A stretch of DNA of 64,000 bases from Ignavibacteriaceae bacterium (GTDB lineage: Bacteria > Bacteroidota > Ignavibacteria > Ignavibacteriales > Ignavibacteriaceae), in contig JALNZG010000006.1 of assembly GCA_023229425.1 (NCBI GenBank), forward strand, positions 119,217-183,216. The letters run 5' to 3'. The stretch's first letter is position 1. Every line of letters starts with the position of its first letter. Positions 19,101 through 27,847 of this stretch are shown here, piece after piece. A program made the translations under genes and the position numbers. Below the pieces are notes generated by a model. That model saw only the letters and a list, made by a program, of their open reading frames with translations, was not told the origin of the DNA and made no database searches.

Positions 19101-19104
19101 CCTT
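19085..19104 (-). terminator. Hairpin with T-run at the start of the M1 peptidase gene
   Basis: On the minus strand AAGGGTGA, a GCGA loop and TCACCCTT are followed by further T residues. The 8-bp stem with T-run looks like an intrinsic terminator for the upstream gene at 19326-20219. It overlaps the first possible start codon of the M1 gene, so it either terminates ahead of a later start or attenuates the operon. Confidence 0.55.
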
Positions 19105-19325
19105 AATGTAAAAATATGGAGAAAATTTTTATTTTACCAACTCATATCTTTCGTTCTCAATTTGAAAGAAAGGTTCTTTCAAGCGGAAAAACCTAGTTCG
19201 TGGCTTTTATGTGACTCAATCCTCCTTCAGTTAATACGTTTAACCGCATCTAATTCACTCACAACCAATGGACCTGTACAGTCACTGGCGGGACTATTTA
19301 TTTATTAGAGAGGTTGTGTTTCGTG

Positions 19326-20219
19326 TTAAAATAATGTAGTACCGACTAATACTTTAAACATAACTAAATTATTTGAACTAAAGGATCCAGGTTTAATGAC
19401 ACCTCCAGAATTAATCGGTTCAAACACAACTGAAGAATTTATATTCATGAAATCAAAGATATTAAGTCCACATCCTAAATAGATGTTTGAATAGAAACAG
19501 AAGAAAGTATGCTTATCTTGCACTTTCAACTGCCATTGCGCTATGTTTGCATCCCAATATTGTCCGTTGGCAATACCTAATCCAAAACCATAAAATAAAT
19601 TAAAAAATGATTTATTTGAAAAGTAATACTTTCCATCAATTCCCCACTTTAACTCATTGGCACGATGCTCTGTTCCATCCCACCTAGCAAATTCTAAACT
19701 TAAAGCTAAAACCTCAGGAAATGCCTTAATATCAGATTCAGTCTTCACAGTTATTGCATTAGTCAGTGAAAATTTCTTAGCTGTATTTGTAGAACTGACC
19801 CCGAAATTATAACCATATTTTCCTGATTTATGATAAAAAGTATCATCTCCTTTTCTTGTTTTTTCATCTACATTTCCTTTATAGATACCATACACTGTAC
19901 CTGAAATGAGACCAATAAAACCTCCGATTATTGGCATTGCCATAAATCCTATTCCCATTTCATCTTGAGTATCTCCCCTCAAAACTGAAATAGAGTATAA
20001 ACTAAAAGCAGTTGCTGCTCCAATACTGCTATGTTGAATTATATATTTTATTGGTTGGCTTAACTTATATTTAAGACCATATACATCATACAAAGCAGTA
20101 TCTGATTGCGATACTTCGTTTTTTCTCATTGGAGTATCAGAAATTATTTCGTTTTGTGCATGCAATATCATTGTGAATACAACAAATACGAGAAAATATT
20201 TTATCATAATTTGACTCAT
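19326..20219 (-). CDS. Secreted/outer-membrane hypothetical protein
   Basis: The 297-residue protein has a signal peptide ending near HAQ (residues about 1-22; the second Met at residue 5 may be the true start). It has one hydrophobic Gly-rich stretch (about 92-112), then alternating beta strands ending in Phe as outer-membrane barrels do. I recognise no family. It stands alone, bounded by a possible terminator at 19085-19104 and the palindrome cluster at 20318. Confidence 0.7.
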   Translation of the reverse strand: MSQIMIKYFLVFVVFTMILHAQNEIISDTPMRKNEVSQSDTALYDVYGLKYKLSQPIKYIIQHSSIGAATAFSLYSISVLRGDTQDEMGIGFMAMPIIGGFIGLISGTVYGIYKGNVDEKTRKGDDTFYHKSGKYGYNFGVSSTNTAKKFSLTNAITVKTESDIKAFPEVLALSLEFARWDGTEHRANELKWGIDGKYYFSNKSFFNLFYGFGLGIANGQYWDANIAQWQLKVQDKHTFFCFYSNIYLGCGLNIFDFMNINSSVVFEPINSGGVIKPGSFSSNNLVMFKVLVGTTLF

Positions 20220-20317
20220 TCAGAATACCAATACACAAAAACTAACGGCATGTTATGTTAAAACCCAATACTGCCGCATTTATTATTTATAGATTTCCAC
20301 TCACACTCTACTTTTAT

Positions 20318-20409
20318 TGATCCTCTACGATGTTTTAATTTTGACCTCGTAGAGGTCATATTATTGTAAAAACCAAAGCACTCACAAGGAGTAATCCTCG
20401 TAGAGGATT
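20318..20409 (+). repeat. Left cluster of CCTC-GTA-GAGG (REP-like) palindromes
   Basis: The cluster holds a hybrid half-palindrome (TTGATCCTCTACGATGTTT, 20318-20336), TGACCTCGTAGAGGTCA (20342-20358) and AATCCTCGTAGAGGATT (20393-20409). The last two are perfect apart from the 3-base loop and are separated by 34 bases. The same two, at the same spacing and in the same orientation, occur on the other side of the transposase gene. Confidence 0.85.
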
Positions 20410-20436
20410 TATAAACGCTTGCATTGTCAAGCACGG

Positions 20437-20901
20437 TTAATCAAAAAAATCAAACAAATATTTTTCATCATAAGCTATCTCAAACTTTTTAAGCAGTTCC
20501 GTATATTCCTGTCGGAAGGTTCTTTTTGTATGATGAATTTCTTGTTTAGCTATATAATTGTAAATAGTATCTAATTGGGATTTGCCGTATGAGAAAGCTC
20601 CATACCCCTCTTGCCAATGAAATTTTCCTCTGAACCAATCCTTCTGGTTTATAAATGTAGATGAATCCCTTTTTATACACGCTACAAGATCTGATATTTT
20701 ATCATTGGGATTTAATCCTAATAATATATGAATATGATCTGGCATTCCGTTTATTATAAGGGATTTATGTTTTCTGTTTGTTATTATCCCGCTGATATAG
20801 CTGAATACTTCTCCTCTGATCTCCTTCCTTAATAATCGCTCCCGATACTTTACCGCAAATACCAAATGAGTATAGAGTTGTGTAAATGCGCCTGGTTTCA
20901 T
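20437..20901 (-). CDS. REP-associated tyrosine transposase (IS200-like, Y1_Tnp)
   Basis: This small HUH transposase has H56-I-H58 in MPDHIHILLG and the catalytic tyrosine in YIAKQ (Y116, Q120), with FHWQEGYGAFSYGKS typical of RAYT proteins. I start at the ATG at 20901 (154 residues), because GGAG lies six bases upstream and MKPGAFTQLYTHLVFAVK matches the usual N terminus; an ATG at 20913 is also possible. RAYTs move or maintain short palindromes rather than a full insertion sequence. Palindrome clusters flank it on both sides, which supports the assignment. Confidence 0.92.
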   Translation of the reverse strand: MKPGAFTQLYTHLVFAVKYRERLLRKEIRGEVFSYISGIITNRKHKSLIINGMPDHIHILLGLNPNDKISDLVACIKRDSSTFINQKDWFRGKFHWQEGYGAFSYGKSQLDTIYNYIAKQEIHHTKRTFRQEYTELLKKFEIAYDEKYLFDFFD

Positions 20902-20917
20902 ATTAAGCTCCATTTTA

Positions 20918-21124
20918 TTGATCCTCTACGAGGATCAATTCTTTAAGATTACACGTTATTACCATAATTAAACATCTACGATGTTTTAACACATGTTCAA
21001 TTCGTTTTTGTTGTTGTGTTCCATCTTCTATCATTATAATTCCGTACTGTAATTTTTGACCTCGTAGAGGTCATATTATTGTAAACAATAACTCTCTCGA
21101 AATATTTAATCCTCGTAGAGGATT
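20918..21124 (+). repeat. Right cluster of CCTC-TAC/GTA-GAGG (REP-like) palindromes
   Basis: Four palindromes with 3-base loops are present. TTGATCCTC-TAC-GAGGATCAA (20918-20938) and AAACATC-TAC-GATGTTT (20970-20986) have a TAC loop. TGACCTC-GTA-GAGGTCA (21057-21073) and AATCCTC-GTA-GAGGATT (21108-21124) have a GTA loop. The last two match the left cluster exactly, including the 34-base spacing. The first lies directly ahead of the transposase start. Confidence 0.88.
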
Positions 21125-21402
21125 TATAAATCATAGTATCTAATTACACCTCCGCAAATTCATTCCTATATCATTAGAAATCTCTCGAGTTAAAAGGGAA
21201 CACCATTGTACAATAGAAACAAATAACATTTTATCTAAGCACCCGTATTTGCGGAATGTCAGTGGAATTTATTTTTCTCTTGCCTGCCCGACTTTGGCGG
21301 AAATCAGTATTGTATTACAAACACACTTTTAAGAACAACTTTCCGCCGCGGCGGATTGAAAACAAACTTTATAATTACACAATTGCCACACTAAAAAACA
21401 GT
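21125..21402. other. Non-coding stretch right of the palindrome cluster
   Basis: It contains the perfect GC palindrome TCCGCCGCGGCGGA (21342-21355, identical to 52739-52752) and a GCCTGCCCGACTTTGGCGG element near 21284-21302. No gene is convincing here. Confidence 0.5.
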
Positions 21403-22095
21403 TTACCCACCTTTGTTAGTAGCCACTACCATAATTGGATCCCCTTGATTGTATAAATAGTATTCTTGTCTAACAATTCCTATTTCGCTAATGTAAGTGA
21501 CTAAAAATGTATTCTGAAAAACATGAATATTGTTAAGACTATCTTTTTCGTAATAATTGTCTTTAGAAACATACTTATTACAAATAAATTCACCCGCCGG
21601 TACATTTATTTGACTATTCAATGAAGTCACTTGCATGGTATCGGCTATAACTTTATTAAAGGCAGAAGAATATCCTGGATTTACTTCGTATTGGGTATTA
21701 AGGGTTACATGATATTTATATAAAAGTACCGAAGTATCTCGACTCTCGTACTTTGCTGTTCTTTGATATTTTATTCTTTCGAAATAGCCTTCACTCTTTT
21801 CAATTGCCAGAGTCCGGAACGTCGTTAATGGTTCGGATATCTCCGAGTGAATAATAGAATATCGTTCACCATCGATTATTGTATCACTCAATACCCTTAC
21901 AGCAAAACTCAATTGTTTAGTTGAATTATTTGTGAGATCATAAACGTACATGTCATACGTCCACATATTGCCAATTATAAGATTCATCTTTAGCGAGGCA
22001 TTTGGTACAATTTTACTATCCGCCGGATTATTGCTACATTTTTGTAGAGTTAATCCGAGTAAGACAATACTCAAAATTATAATTTTATGTTTCAT
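21403..22095 (-). CDS. Putative lipoprotein, function unknown
   Basis: The 230-residue protein starts with a hydrophobic signal (MKHKIIILSIVLLGLTLQKC) followed by SNNPADS, a typical Bacteroidota lipoprotein start although the residue before Cys is Lys instead of Gly/Ala/Ser. The rest is beta-rich with no catalytic motif that I recognise; 'YSIIHSEI' and 'PAGEFICNKYV' recall small secreted proteins of this lineage. It stands alone. Confidence 0.7.
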   Translation of the reverse strand: MKHKIIILSIVLLGLTLQKCSNNPADSKIVPNASLKMNLIIGNMWTYDMYVYDLTNNSTKQLSFAVRVLSDTIIDGERYSIIHSEISEPLTTFRTLAIEKSEGYFERIKYQRTAKYESRDTSVLLYKYHVTLNTQYEVNPGYSSAFNKVIADTMQVTSLNSQINVPAGEFICNKYVSKDNYYEKDSLNNIHVFQNTFLVTYISEIGIVRQEYYLYNQGDPIMVVATNKGG

Positions 22096-22224
22096 CCTAA
22101 AAAAATCTCCATCAATGCAACAAATTACAAGTTGTTAAACTCCAACACTGCCCTATTAATTATTTAATAATTTATTGTTCTTTTGTTTATCCGCATCGGT
22201 GGATGCAGCTAACTACTTTACTTC

Positions 22225-22258
22225 TAATTCGTAATTCCTAATTTCTAATTCCTAATTA
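22225..22258. repeat. AATTCCTAATT-type intergenic repeat
   Basis: Three units (TAATTCGTAATTCC, TAATTTC and TAATTCCTAATT) lie just after the stop of the GHL10 gene. They belong to the same family as 14638-14672 and 25256-25437. Confidence 0.55.
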
Positions 22259-24631
22259 TCTCAAAAAGATCATCTTCTTCGTATCATGATATTTTCCGGC
22301 GCGGATAGTATAAAAATAAACTCCGCTTGGAACATGATTATTAAGTGAATCAATCCCGTTCCATTCAACAGAATATTTTCCGGGAGATATATCTTCACTT
22401 ACTAATGTTATAACTTCGCCTCCCAGCATATCATAAATTCTTACTTCCACATATTCCGGCAAAGGAATTGCAAACCCGATAGTTGTTGAAGGATTGAATG
22501 GGTTAGGATAATTTTGTGAAAGTTCATAAAAATCCGGTAAAATATGTTCGTCTTCAACTTTAACTGTAGGTTGCGTTTTGAATCCAAAGGTAGAAGACCA
22601 CAGACTTGTTCCATATTGATTCATAGCAGCAACGCGCCAGAAATAATTTTTATTCAATACTAACTTTGAGAGCGAAAGAGTTGTATCAACTAAAACCGTA
22701 TCAAGCAAAGTCGTTTGCGGTGTAATAGTTATGCTTGATGCAAATTGGAACCTGTATGAAGTCGCAACGTTTGATTTAGCCCATTTGAATGTTGGACTAA
22801 GTGAGACACCTATGCTTGCGTGAACCGGTTCAAGCAAGGTTATTGCAGCCGGGAAACCGGTAGTGAAATTGAACGTTGAAGAATAACTGCTTTCTCCGGC
22901 TGGATTTGAAGCTTTTGCACGCCAATAATATTTTTTTAATCCCACCATCCCTGTCAATTTAAAAGAAGTATCCGTTAAAACGCTGTTGGCAAACAAGGTT
23001 CCTGTAAAAGCTTCGTTATCAGCTACCTGTAATTGATATTGAAAAGCATCTTTTGCATAATTCCATACCAACTTTATCGTATCTCTTTGATTAGTTCCAT
23101 CATTTAAAGGATTAGCCAACACCGGAACAGGCGGTGGTAAAAGTTGAACCAAATTAGAAAGACCGCTTTCATTCCCGGTTCTATCTAATGCAGTTACTCC
23201 GAAAAAAAGATCTCCCTGTGTAGAAACAAGATTTTTCGGAGCGATCTGTTTTAGCGAGGTGATATCTATAATATTTTGGTTATCATCTAATTCAGATTGC
23301 AAAGGATTTGCCGAAGAAAACTTATACAAAACATAAAAGAAAGAAGAATCACCATCCATATCAAGTGTCCCTTTCTCCCAAACAAGTTTGTTTACGGAAG
23401 TTGCTGCATCTCTTTCTAAGCGCAAATTATTTGGAGCCATCGGCGGATTATTCACTTTCCAATTCATAATCGGAGTTAATGAAGGATATTTGTACAACGT
23501 GTTTCTCAAAGAATCTGTAAATCCTAACCGATTCTCTAAAGTTGAACTAGTATTATATAAAACACTTCCCTGGCAAAAATTATCTGTCCGGTTTAGGCGG
23601 ATCTGTCTTGGAAGTTCGTTAGCGTTAAAGGGATTGTTGATACGATAAACTGCATGACCAACGTACATGTGTCTTCCGTTAGCGCCGGCTGAGTCTGCCC
23701 ACCAGGGCATTAATTTGCCGTAATCTTGTCCGCCGCCAAATGCCCAATAAAGTTGCGGATTAATATAATCAATAGATTTAGCATGCAGCCACGCCATAGC
23801 ATCGCAATAAATAGACTCATAATTATCATTCCCCGAAATTCCTGATGGATAATTTGGACGCCAAATTCCACGAGGACTTATTCCCCATTTAACAAAAGAT
23901 TTAACTGCAGTGATGCTATCACTTATCATTTTTACAAGTGTATTTACATTATTTCTGCGCCAGTCCGCAAGACCAAGACCTGAATTGTATGCAGCATAGG
24001 TTGCTGCATCATCAGTTGTTAGCATACCATCAAGGTAAAAATAATCGTCAAAATGAATACCGTCCACATCATATCGTTTCACAACATCCATGATAACAGA
24101 AAGCACATATTCTCTCACTTGAGGAATACCAGGATTAAGTATTTTTATAGGTGGATTAGTCCCTTTGGTGATTATCCACTCAGGATGCTTTTTCGAAACG
24201 TGATTACCTGAGATTGTATAATTTCCAACACTTTTTTCAGCACGGTAAGGATTGAACCAGGCGTGCAATTCCATTCCCCGTTTGTGTGTTTCGTCAATTG
24301 CAAATTGCAGCGGGTCATAATATGGACTCGGCGCACTTCCTTGATTTCCGGTTAACCAATAAGACCAAGGTTCGATTGATGAATTATAAAGAGCGTCACA
24401 TTCCGGTCTTATTTGAAACATAACTGCATTCACATTTACAGTTTTAAGTCCATCTAAAATATTGATCAAAGCTTGCTTTTGGGATTCTGATGAAGCTCCT
24501 CTTGTGGGCCAGTCGATATTTGTTACGGTGGCTATCCAGGCGCCTCTAAATTCACGTTTGGGTACAAATGTTTGAGCAAAAGTTGAGAGACTAAAGACGA
24601 GAAGTGACAGCAGTAGAATTATTTTTTTCAT
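22256..24631 (-). CDS. GHL10-family glycoside hydrolase with fibronectin-like domains and T9SS sorting domain
   Basis: The 791-residue exported protein has a signal peptide (1-19) and a GHL10 (DUF187-type) TIM-barrel starting REFRGAWIATVTNIDWP (about 27-390, with DVDGIHFDDYFY). Two or three fibronectin type III-like domains follow (about 395-690), and then a T9SS type A sorting domain (about 702-791, QNYPNPFNPSTTIGF to KKMIFLR). GHL10 enzymes are thought to act on cell-wall or capsule glycans, but the substrate is not evident. It would be secreted and attached to the cell surface. Confidence 0.92.
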   Translation of the reverse strand: MKKIILLLSLLVFSLSTFAQTFVPKREFRGAWIATVTNIDWPTRGASSESQKQALINILDGLKTVNVNAVMFQIRPECDALYNSSIEPWSYWLTGNQGSAPSPYYDPLQFAIDETHKRGMELHAWFNPYRAEKSVGNYTISGNHVSKKHPEWIITKGTNPPIKILNPGIPQVREYVLSVIMDVVKRYDVDGIHFDDYFYLDGMLTTDDAATYAAYNSGLGLADWRRNNVNTLVKMISDSITAVKSFVKWGISPRGIWRPNYPSGISGNDNYESIYCDAMAWLHAKSIDYINPQLYWAFGGGQDYGKLMPWWADSAGANGRHMYVGHAVYRINNPFNANELPRQIRLNRTDNFCQGSVLYNTSSTLENRLGFTDSLRNTLYKYPSLTPIMNWKVNNPPMAPNNLRLERDAATSVNKLVWEKGTLDMDGDSSFFYVLYKFSSANPLQSELDDNQNIIDITSLKQIAPKNLVSTQGDLFFGVTALDRTGNESGLSNLVQLLPPPVPVLANPLNDGTNQRDTIKLVWNYAKDAFQYQLQVADNEAFTGTLFANSVLTDTSFKLTGMVGLKKYYWRAKASNPAGESSYSSTFNFTTGFPAAITLLEPVHASIGVSLSPTFKWAKSNVATSYRFQFASSITITPQTTLLDTVLVDTTLSLSKLVLNKNYFWRVAAMNQYGTSLWSSTFGFKTQPTVKVEDEHILPDFYELSQNYPNPFNPSTTIGFAIPLPEYVEVRIYDMLGGEVITLVSEDISPGKYSVEWNGIDSLNNHVPSGVYFYTIRAGKYHDTKKMIFLR

Positions 24632-24854
24632 GACCGATTCGCTTTTATTGAAATGTTTTATACAAAAATAAAGAATTAATCGTTAAACTACTACCATCGC
24701 TTTAGTGGCAAGTTAAAAGTAGAATGAGAAGAAAAAAAATGAGTTGATAAAACAGATTTGTCTTTTTGCCATTGTTCTCTAAAAGATTTATACTGAAATT
24801 AGAAGTGAAAATTTTTAGGTTTAACTAATCCCGGAAAAACGAAATCTTAATTAC

Positions 24855-25259
24855 ATGAAAAATATTCTCAATATAATATCCATATTTTCGATAATTCTTT
24901 TTGCTTTTATCGGTGGGTGTAAAGATACGGTAACAAATCAGCAAGTTGACGATACCATAATTCCGGCTTCAAATGTTTTATTCGGTAAACATATTCAGCC
25001 TATTTTTACAGTGAAGTGTACGAGTTCAGGTTGTCATGATGATGAAACTCGTGCAGGAAGTTTAAGTTTAACAAGTTGGACGAATGCACATATTCCGGGA
25101 ATTATTAACGATTATGAGCCTGCAACTTCGCGGTTAGTCTGGGCGATTGAAGGGCAATTAGGTTCAAACAGTATGCCTCCGTTTGGCTATCCCGCTTTAA
25201 CGCAAAATCAAATTGAGGGAATCATAACCTGGATAAAAGAAGGAGCGAAAAATAATTAG
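24855..25259 (+). CDS. Cytochrome c-like lipoprotein with a CX4CH motif
   Basis: The 134-residue protein has a lipoprotein signal with lipobox IGGC (Cys near residue 22). The sequence KCTSSGCHD then offers Cys-x4-Cys-His, an expanded form of the usual CXXCH haem site, and NSMPPFGYP could supply the distal Met. The order (IQPIF...C-H...SMPP...L..WI..GA) resembles small monohaem cytochromes that end 'IxxWIxxGA'. It stands alone between the GHL10 and PH-domain genes. Haem attachment is inferred; it could also be a haem-free relative. Confidence 0.75.
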   Translation: MKNILNIISIFSIILFAFIGGCKDTVTNQQVDDTIIPASNVLFGKHIQPIFTVKCTSSGCHDDETRAGSLSLTSWTNAHIPGIINDYEPATSRLVWAIEGQLGSNSMPPFGYPALTQNQIEGIITWIKEGAKNN

Positions 25260-25437
25260 GAATTAGGAATTACGAATTAGGATTGAAAATTTATAGAGTA
25301 AATAAACTTCATAATTCAATATTCTCTGTTCGGTATTCAAATTAAGAACTTTGCTCTTTACTGTACAATTCAACTCAAATCTCCTAATTCCTAATTCTCA
25401 CCGTGTCCGCCTCTGGCGGAATTCCTAATTCTACAAA
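25256..25437. repeat. AATTAGGAATT/AATTCCTAATT repeats around a GC palindrome
   Basis: AATTAGG units (25256-25281) follow the cytochrome-like gene. The inverted form CCTAATT is repeated at 25381-25437 next to the end of the PH-domain gene. TCCGCC-TCT-GGCGGA (25406-25420) is inserted inside the second block. Confidence 0.65.
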
Positions 25438-25805
25438 ATGTATTTGCCGATCAACTTGCTAAAAGCCACAATATCAAATCCACCGGTAATGTCAAAGTGT
25501 ATTGGACCAATTGAGCTTACGAAAATTTCAAGTTCACAATCCAAATCAATTAAGCCGGCAGTTTCAACTGAAAAAGTTTGGATTCGGCTGTATGGGATTG
25601 AAGTAAAGTCAATTTTCTTCCCGGTTATTCCTTGCACATTTGCCGCTATTATTCGTTTGTCGGTAAAGACGAGCTGATCTCTTACCGTTTTAAAAGCAGC
25701 AAAAACATTTTCATCATCAAGAAACATTTTGTGCATAATGTCGATGATCTCTTCAATCTTAATTGGTTTCAACTTAAGGAACGTAGCATTTTTGAAATCT
25801 ATCAT
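25431..25805 (-). CDS. Bacterial PH-domain protein (YyaB-like)
   Basis: The 124-residue protein is a single small domain with LVFTDKRIIAANVQGITGKKIDFTSIPYSRI, the characteristic centre of the bacterial pleckstrin-homology family 1 (formerly DUF1696). These are small cytoplasmic domains that form oligomers, and their role is unclear. There is no signal peptide. It is separated from other genes on both sides. Confidence 0.85.
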   Translation of the reverse strand: MIDFKNATFLKLKPIKIEEIIDIMHKMFLDDENVFAAFKTVRDQLVFTDKRIIAANVQGITGKKIDFTSIPYSRIQTFSVETAGLIDLDCELEIFVSSIGPIHFDITGGFDIVAFSKLIGKYIL

Positions 25806-26454
25806 AACAAATCTCCTTTGTTCTAAAATCTCTCACTATTTTGAGTGCAATATAATAATCCTCCGTGATAATTGAATTCCAATTTGGCACACACTTCAAA
25901 GGTAACTGAACGCTCGTCACGCATCAGCGTGATTGCCTGCGATGGAAATAATAATCGCCAAACATAGGAAGCCGTTAAGACTGCTCAGTTTCAATTATCT
26001 AAACAAATAGAACGACAATAATTAAGAATGAGTTATTGTTCATCCTAAAAAATCACTCAACAATTTCAAAAGACGGAAAGCTGAACTTTGGCAGGACGAA
26101 AAAGATGATCTTAACGAAATAATGTTTCGAGAAGTTCTATTCCATCAGCCCCCTTCGCCTTTATTCCTTTCTAATGATAAGCACAAAGAGATTTTGTGAG
26201 CAGCACGAATGTAAAGTTGAACAGAAAACCAGAAGTTGGGAAGGCAGAAGTGAAAGTTGACATAGAATATATTTTTAAATTATCTTGATTTTAGAGTAAA
26301 TTAGTTTTAGGTTAATACTATAAATTAGACAAGGAAAATAACTTAGGGAAAAGTCACTTGGATGGATGTTTAATAATTGGTATAAAAAAACTTCTAAAGA
26401 GATTCTACCCTCTTTCATGTTATTCTATTATTGTAAATCAAGAACGAAAAACAA
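25806..26454. other. 649-bp non-coding stretch ahead of the kinase/FISUMP gene
   Basis: I see no intact gene. Bases 26301-26373 are the second copy of the leader block also found at 5831-5903. The N-lobe of a protein kinase would be expected just upstream of 26455, but only stop-interrupted sequence is there. A small hairpin CACGC-ATCA-GCGTG lies near 25919-25932. Confidence 0.5.
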
Positions 26455-27840
26455 ATGGAATTTATTGAAGGGCAAACGCTCAATAATATTATCGGAAAAG
26501 AGGTAGGTCCCATTCCCTACGAAAAAGTGCTCCCTCTCTTTACCCAAATTCTTGAAGAGATCAGTTACGCTCATCGGCAAGGGGTTGTTCACCCCGATCT
26601 TAATCCAATTAACATTATCCTTACTCCGGAAAACAAAATAAAAATAACCGATTCCGGTATTACCGGTAAAAAGAGTCAAACCCAAACACCAAAAACCGGC
26701 ACAAAGAGGGGGACACTTTTTTATAAATCACTCGAGCAACTTCGGGGTGAAAATGTTGATAAGCAATCCGATATTTACAGTTTGGGAATTATCCTTTATG
26801 AAATGCTTGCCGGAAGATTGCCATTCGATAAGTATGAAAAGATGAGCGATTTTACGCTGATGAACAAAATTGTTAGCGAAAAACTAGACGATCCTCGAGA
26901 ATTTTATCCTCACATACCCGAATGGCTTGTAAACATAATTCATAAAGCTACAGCAAAGGAAAAATCCGAAAGGATAAAAACTGCCGATTCTTTTATCTCA
27001 TTATTAAAAACCGGAAAAGAGACTTTTGAGAAGCAAGTTCAAGAAGAGCTTGAAAAAGAGAAACGACTCCGTAAAGAAAGAGAAGATTCTGAAAAGAAAG
27101 CTCAAGAAAAAATTTTAACAGTAAGGCAACTGAAAAGAGAAAAAGAAATAACAAGACCAACTGAACAAGAGCCCTCGATAAAAGAGCCAAACAAAGGGAA
27201 AGCGAAAAGCATTAAAGGAAGGAAGAAGAAAATCGTAGTTATTCTTTATTTAGTTTTTTGGATAGCAGTAGCATCGGCGTCTTTTTTGATTATTTATGAT
27301 AATAAAACTATAGACAGCGAATGGATGACTGAAAACCTAAATATTGCCTATTACAGAAATGGGGATTCGATTCCTGAAGTAACAGACCCGAAAAAATGGG
27401 CAAAGTTAAAAACCGGCGCTTGGTGTTATTATGATAATGAGCCGGAGAATGGTAAGGAATATGGAAAGTTATATAATTGGTATGCAGTAAATGACCCGAG
27501 AGGATTAGCCCCGGAAGGATGGCATATACCGACGATTGAAGAATTAACAAAAGCAGTAAATAATGATGGTGATGCATTAAAAGCGATGGGATATGGAAGC
27601 GGCAAAAACACAAGCGGCTTCTCTGCATTGCTCGCGGGCTACCGCGACAGCGTTGGTTACTTTTACGATTTGGGTTACGTCCCTTACTTTTGGAGTTCTA
27701 CGGAGTACGATACAGTGAGCGCATACGATTTGGTTCTGCCCTACCACGACAGCAATGTCACTTTGTCACATAACAGTAAGGCTTACGGCTTTAGTGTTCG
27801 CTACCTTAAAGATAAAAAGAAGCTGGTACTTATACAATAA
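26455..27840 (+). CDS. Headless kinase-like domain fused through a membrane helix to a FISUMP domain
   Basis: The 461-residue protein begins at the hinge of a Ser/Thr kinase fold (MEFIEGQTL), so the ATP-binding N-lobe (Gly loop, VAIK Lys) is missing. The catalytic loop reads HPDLNPIN (D48 and N53 kept, the usual Lys is N50), then DSG (D66) and a normal C-lobe with DIYSLGIILYEMLAGRLPF. A charged coiled region (195-255) and one membrane helix (about 258-281) lead to a FISUMP domain (about 290-455). It is probably a pseudokinase or a truncated gene. The C-terminal segment is hypervariable relative to the FISUMP genes at 28830 and 31159. Confidence 0.8.
   Translation: MEFIEGQTLNNIIGKEVGPIPYEKVLPLFTQILEEISYAHRQGVVHPDLNPINIILTPENKIKITDSGITGKKSQTQTPKTGTKRGTLFYKSLEQLRGENVDKQSDIYSLGIILYEMLAGRLPFDKYEKMSDFTLMNKIVSEKLDDPREFYPHIPEWLVNIIHKATAKEKSERIKTADSFISLLKTGKETFEKQVQEELEKEKRLRKEREDSEKKAQEKILTVRQLKREKEITRPTEQEPSIKEPNKGKAKSIKGRKKKIVVILYLVFWIAVASASFLIIYDNKTIDSEWMTENLNIAYYRNGDSIPEVTDPKKWAKLKTGAWCYYDNEPENGKEYGKLYNWYAVNDPRGLAPEGWHIPTIEELTKAVNNDGDALKAMGYGSGKNTSGFSALLAGYRDSVGYFYDLGYVPYFWSSTEYDTVSAYDLVLPYHDSNVTLSHNSKAYGFSVRYLKDKKKLVLIQ
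27637..27803 (+). other. Hypervariable segment 1 of the FISUMP set
   Basis: Between the conserved GYR and the conserved RYLKD this segment aligns without gaps to 31648-31815, and after the TTTTGGAGTTCTAC core also to 29934-30102. In the comparison with segment 3, codons that change the amino acid mostly keep their third base. Confidence 0.6.
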
Positions 27841-27847
27841 ATTTTAG

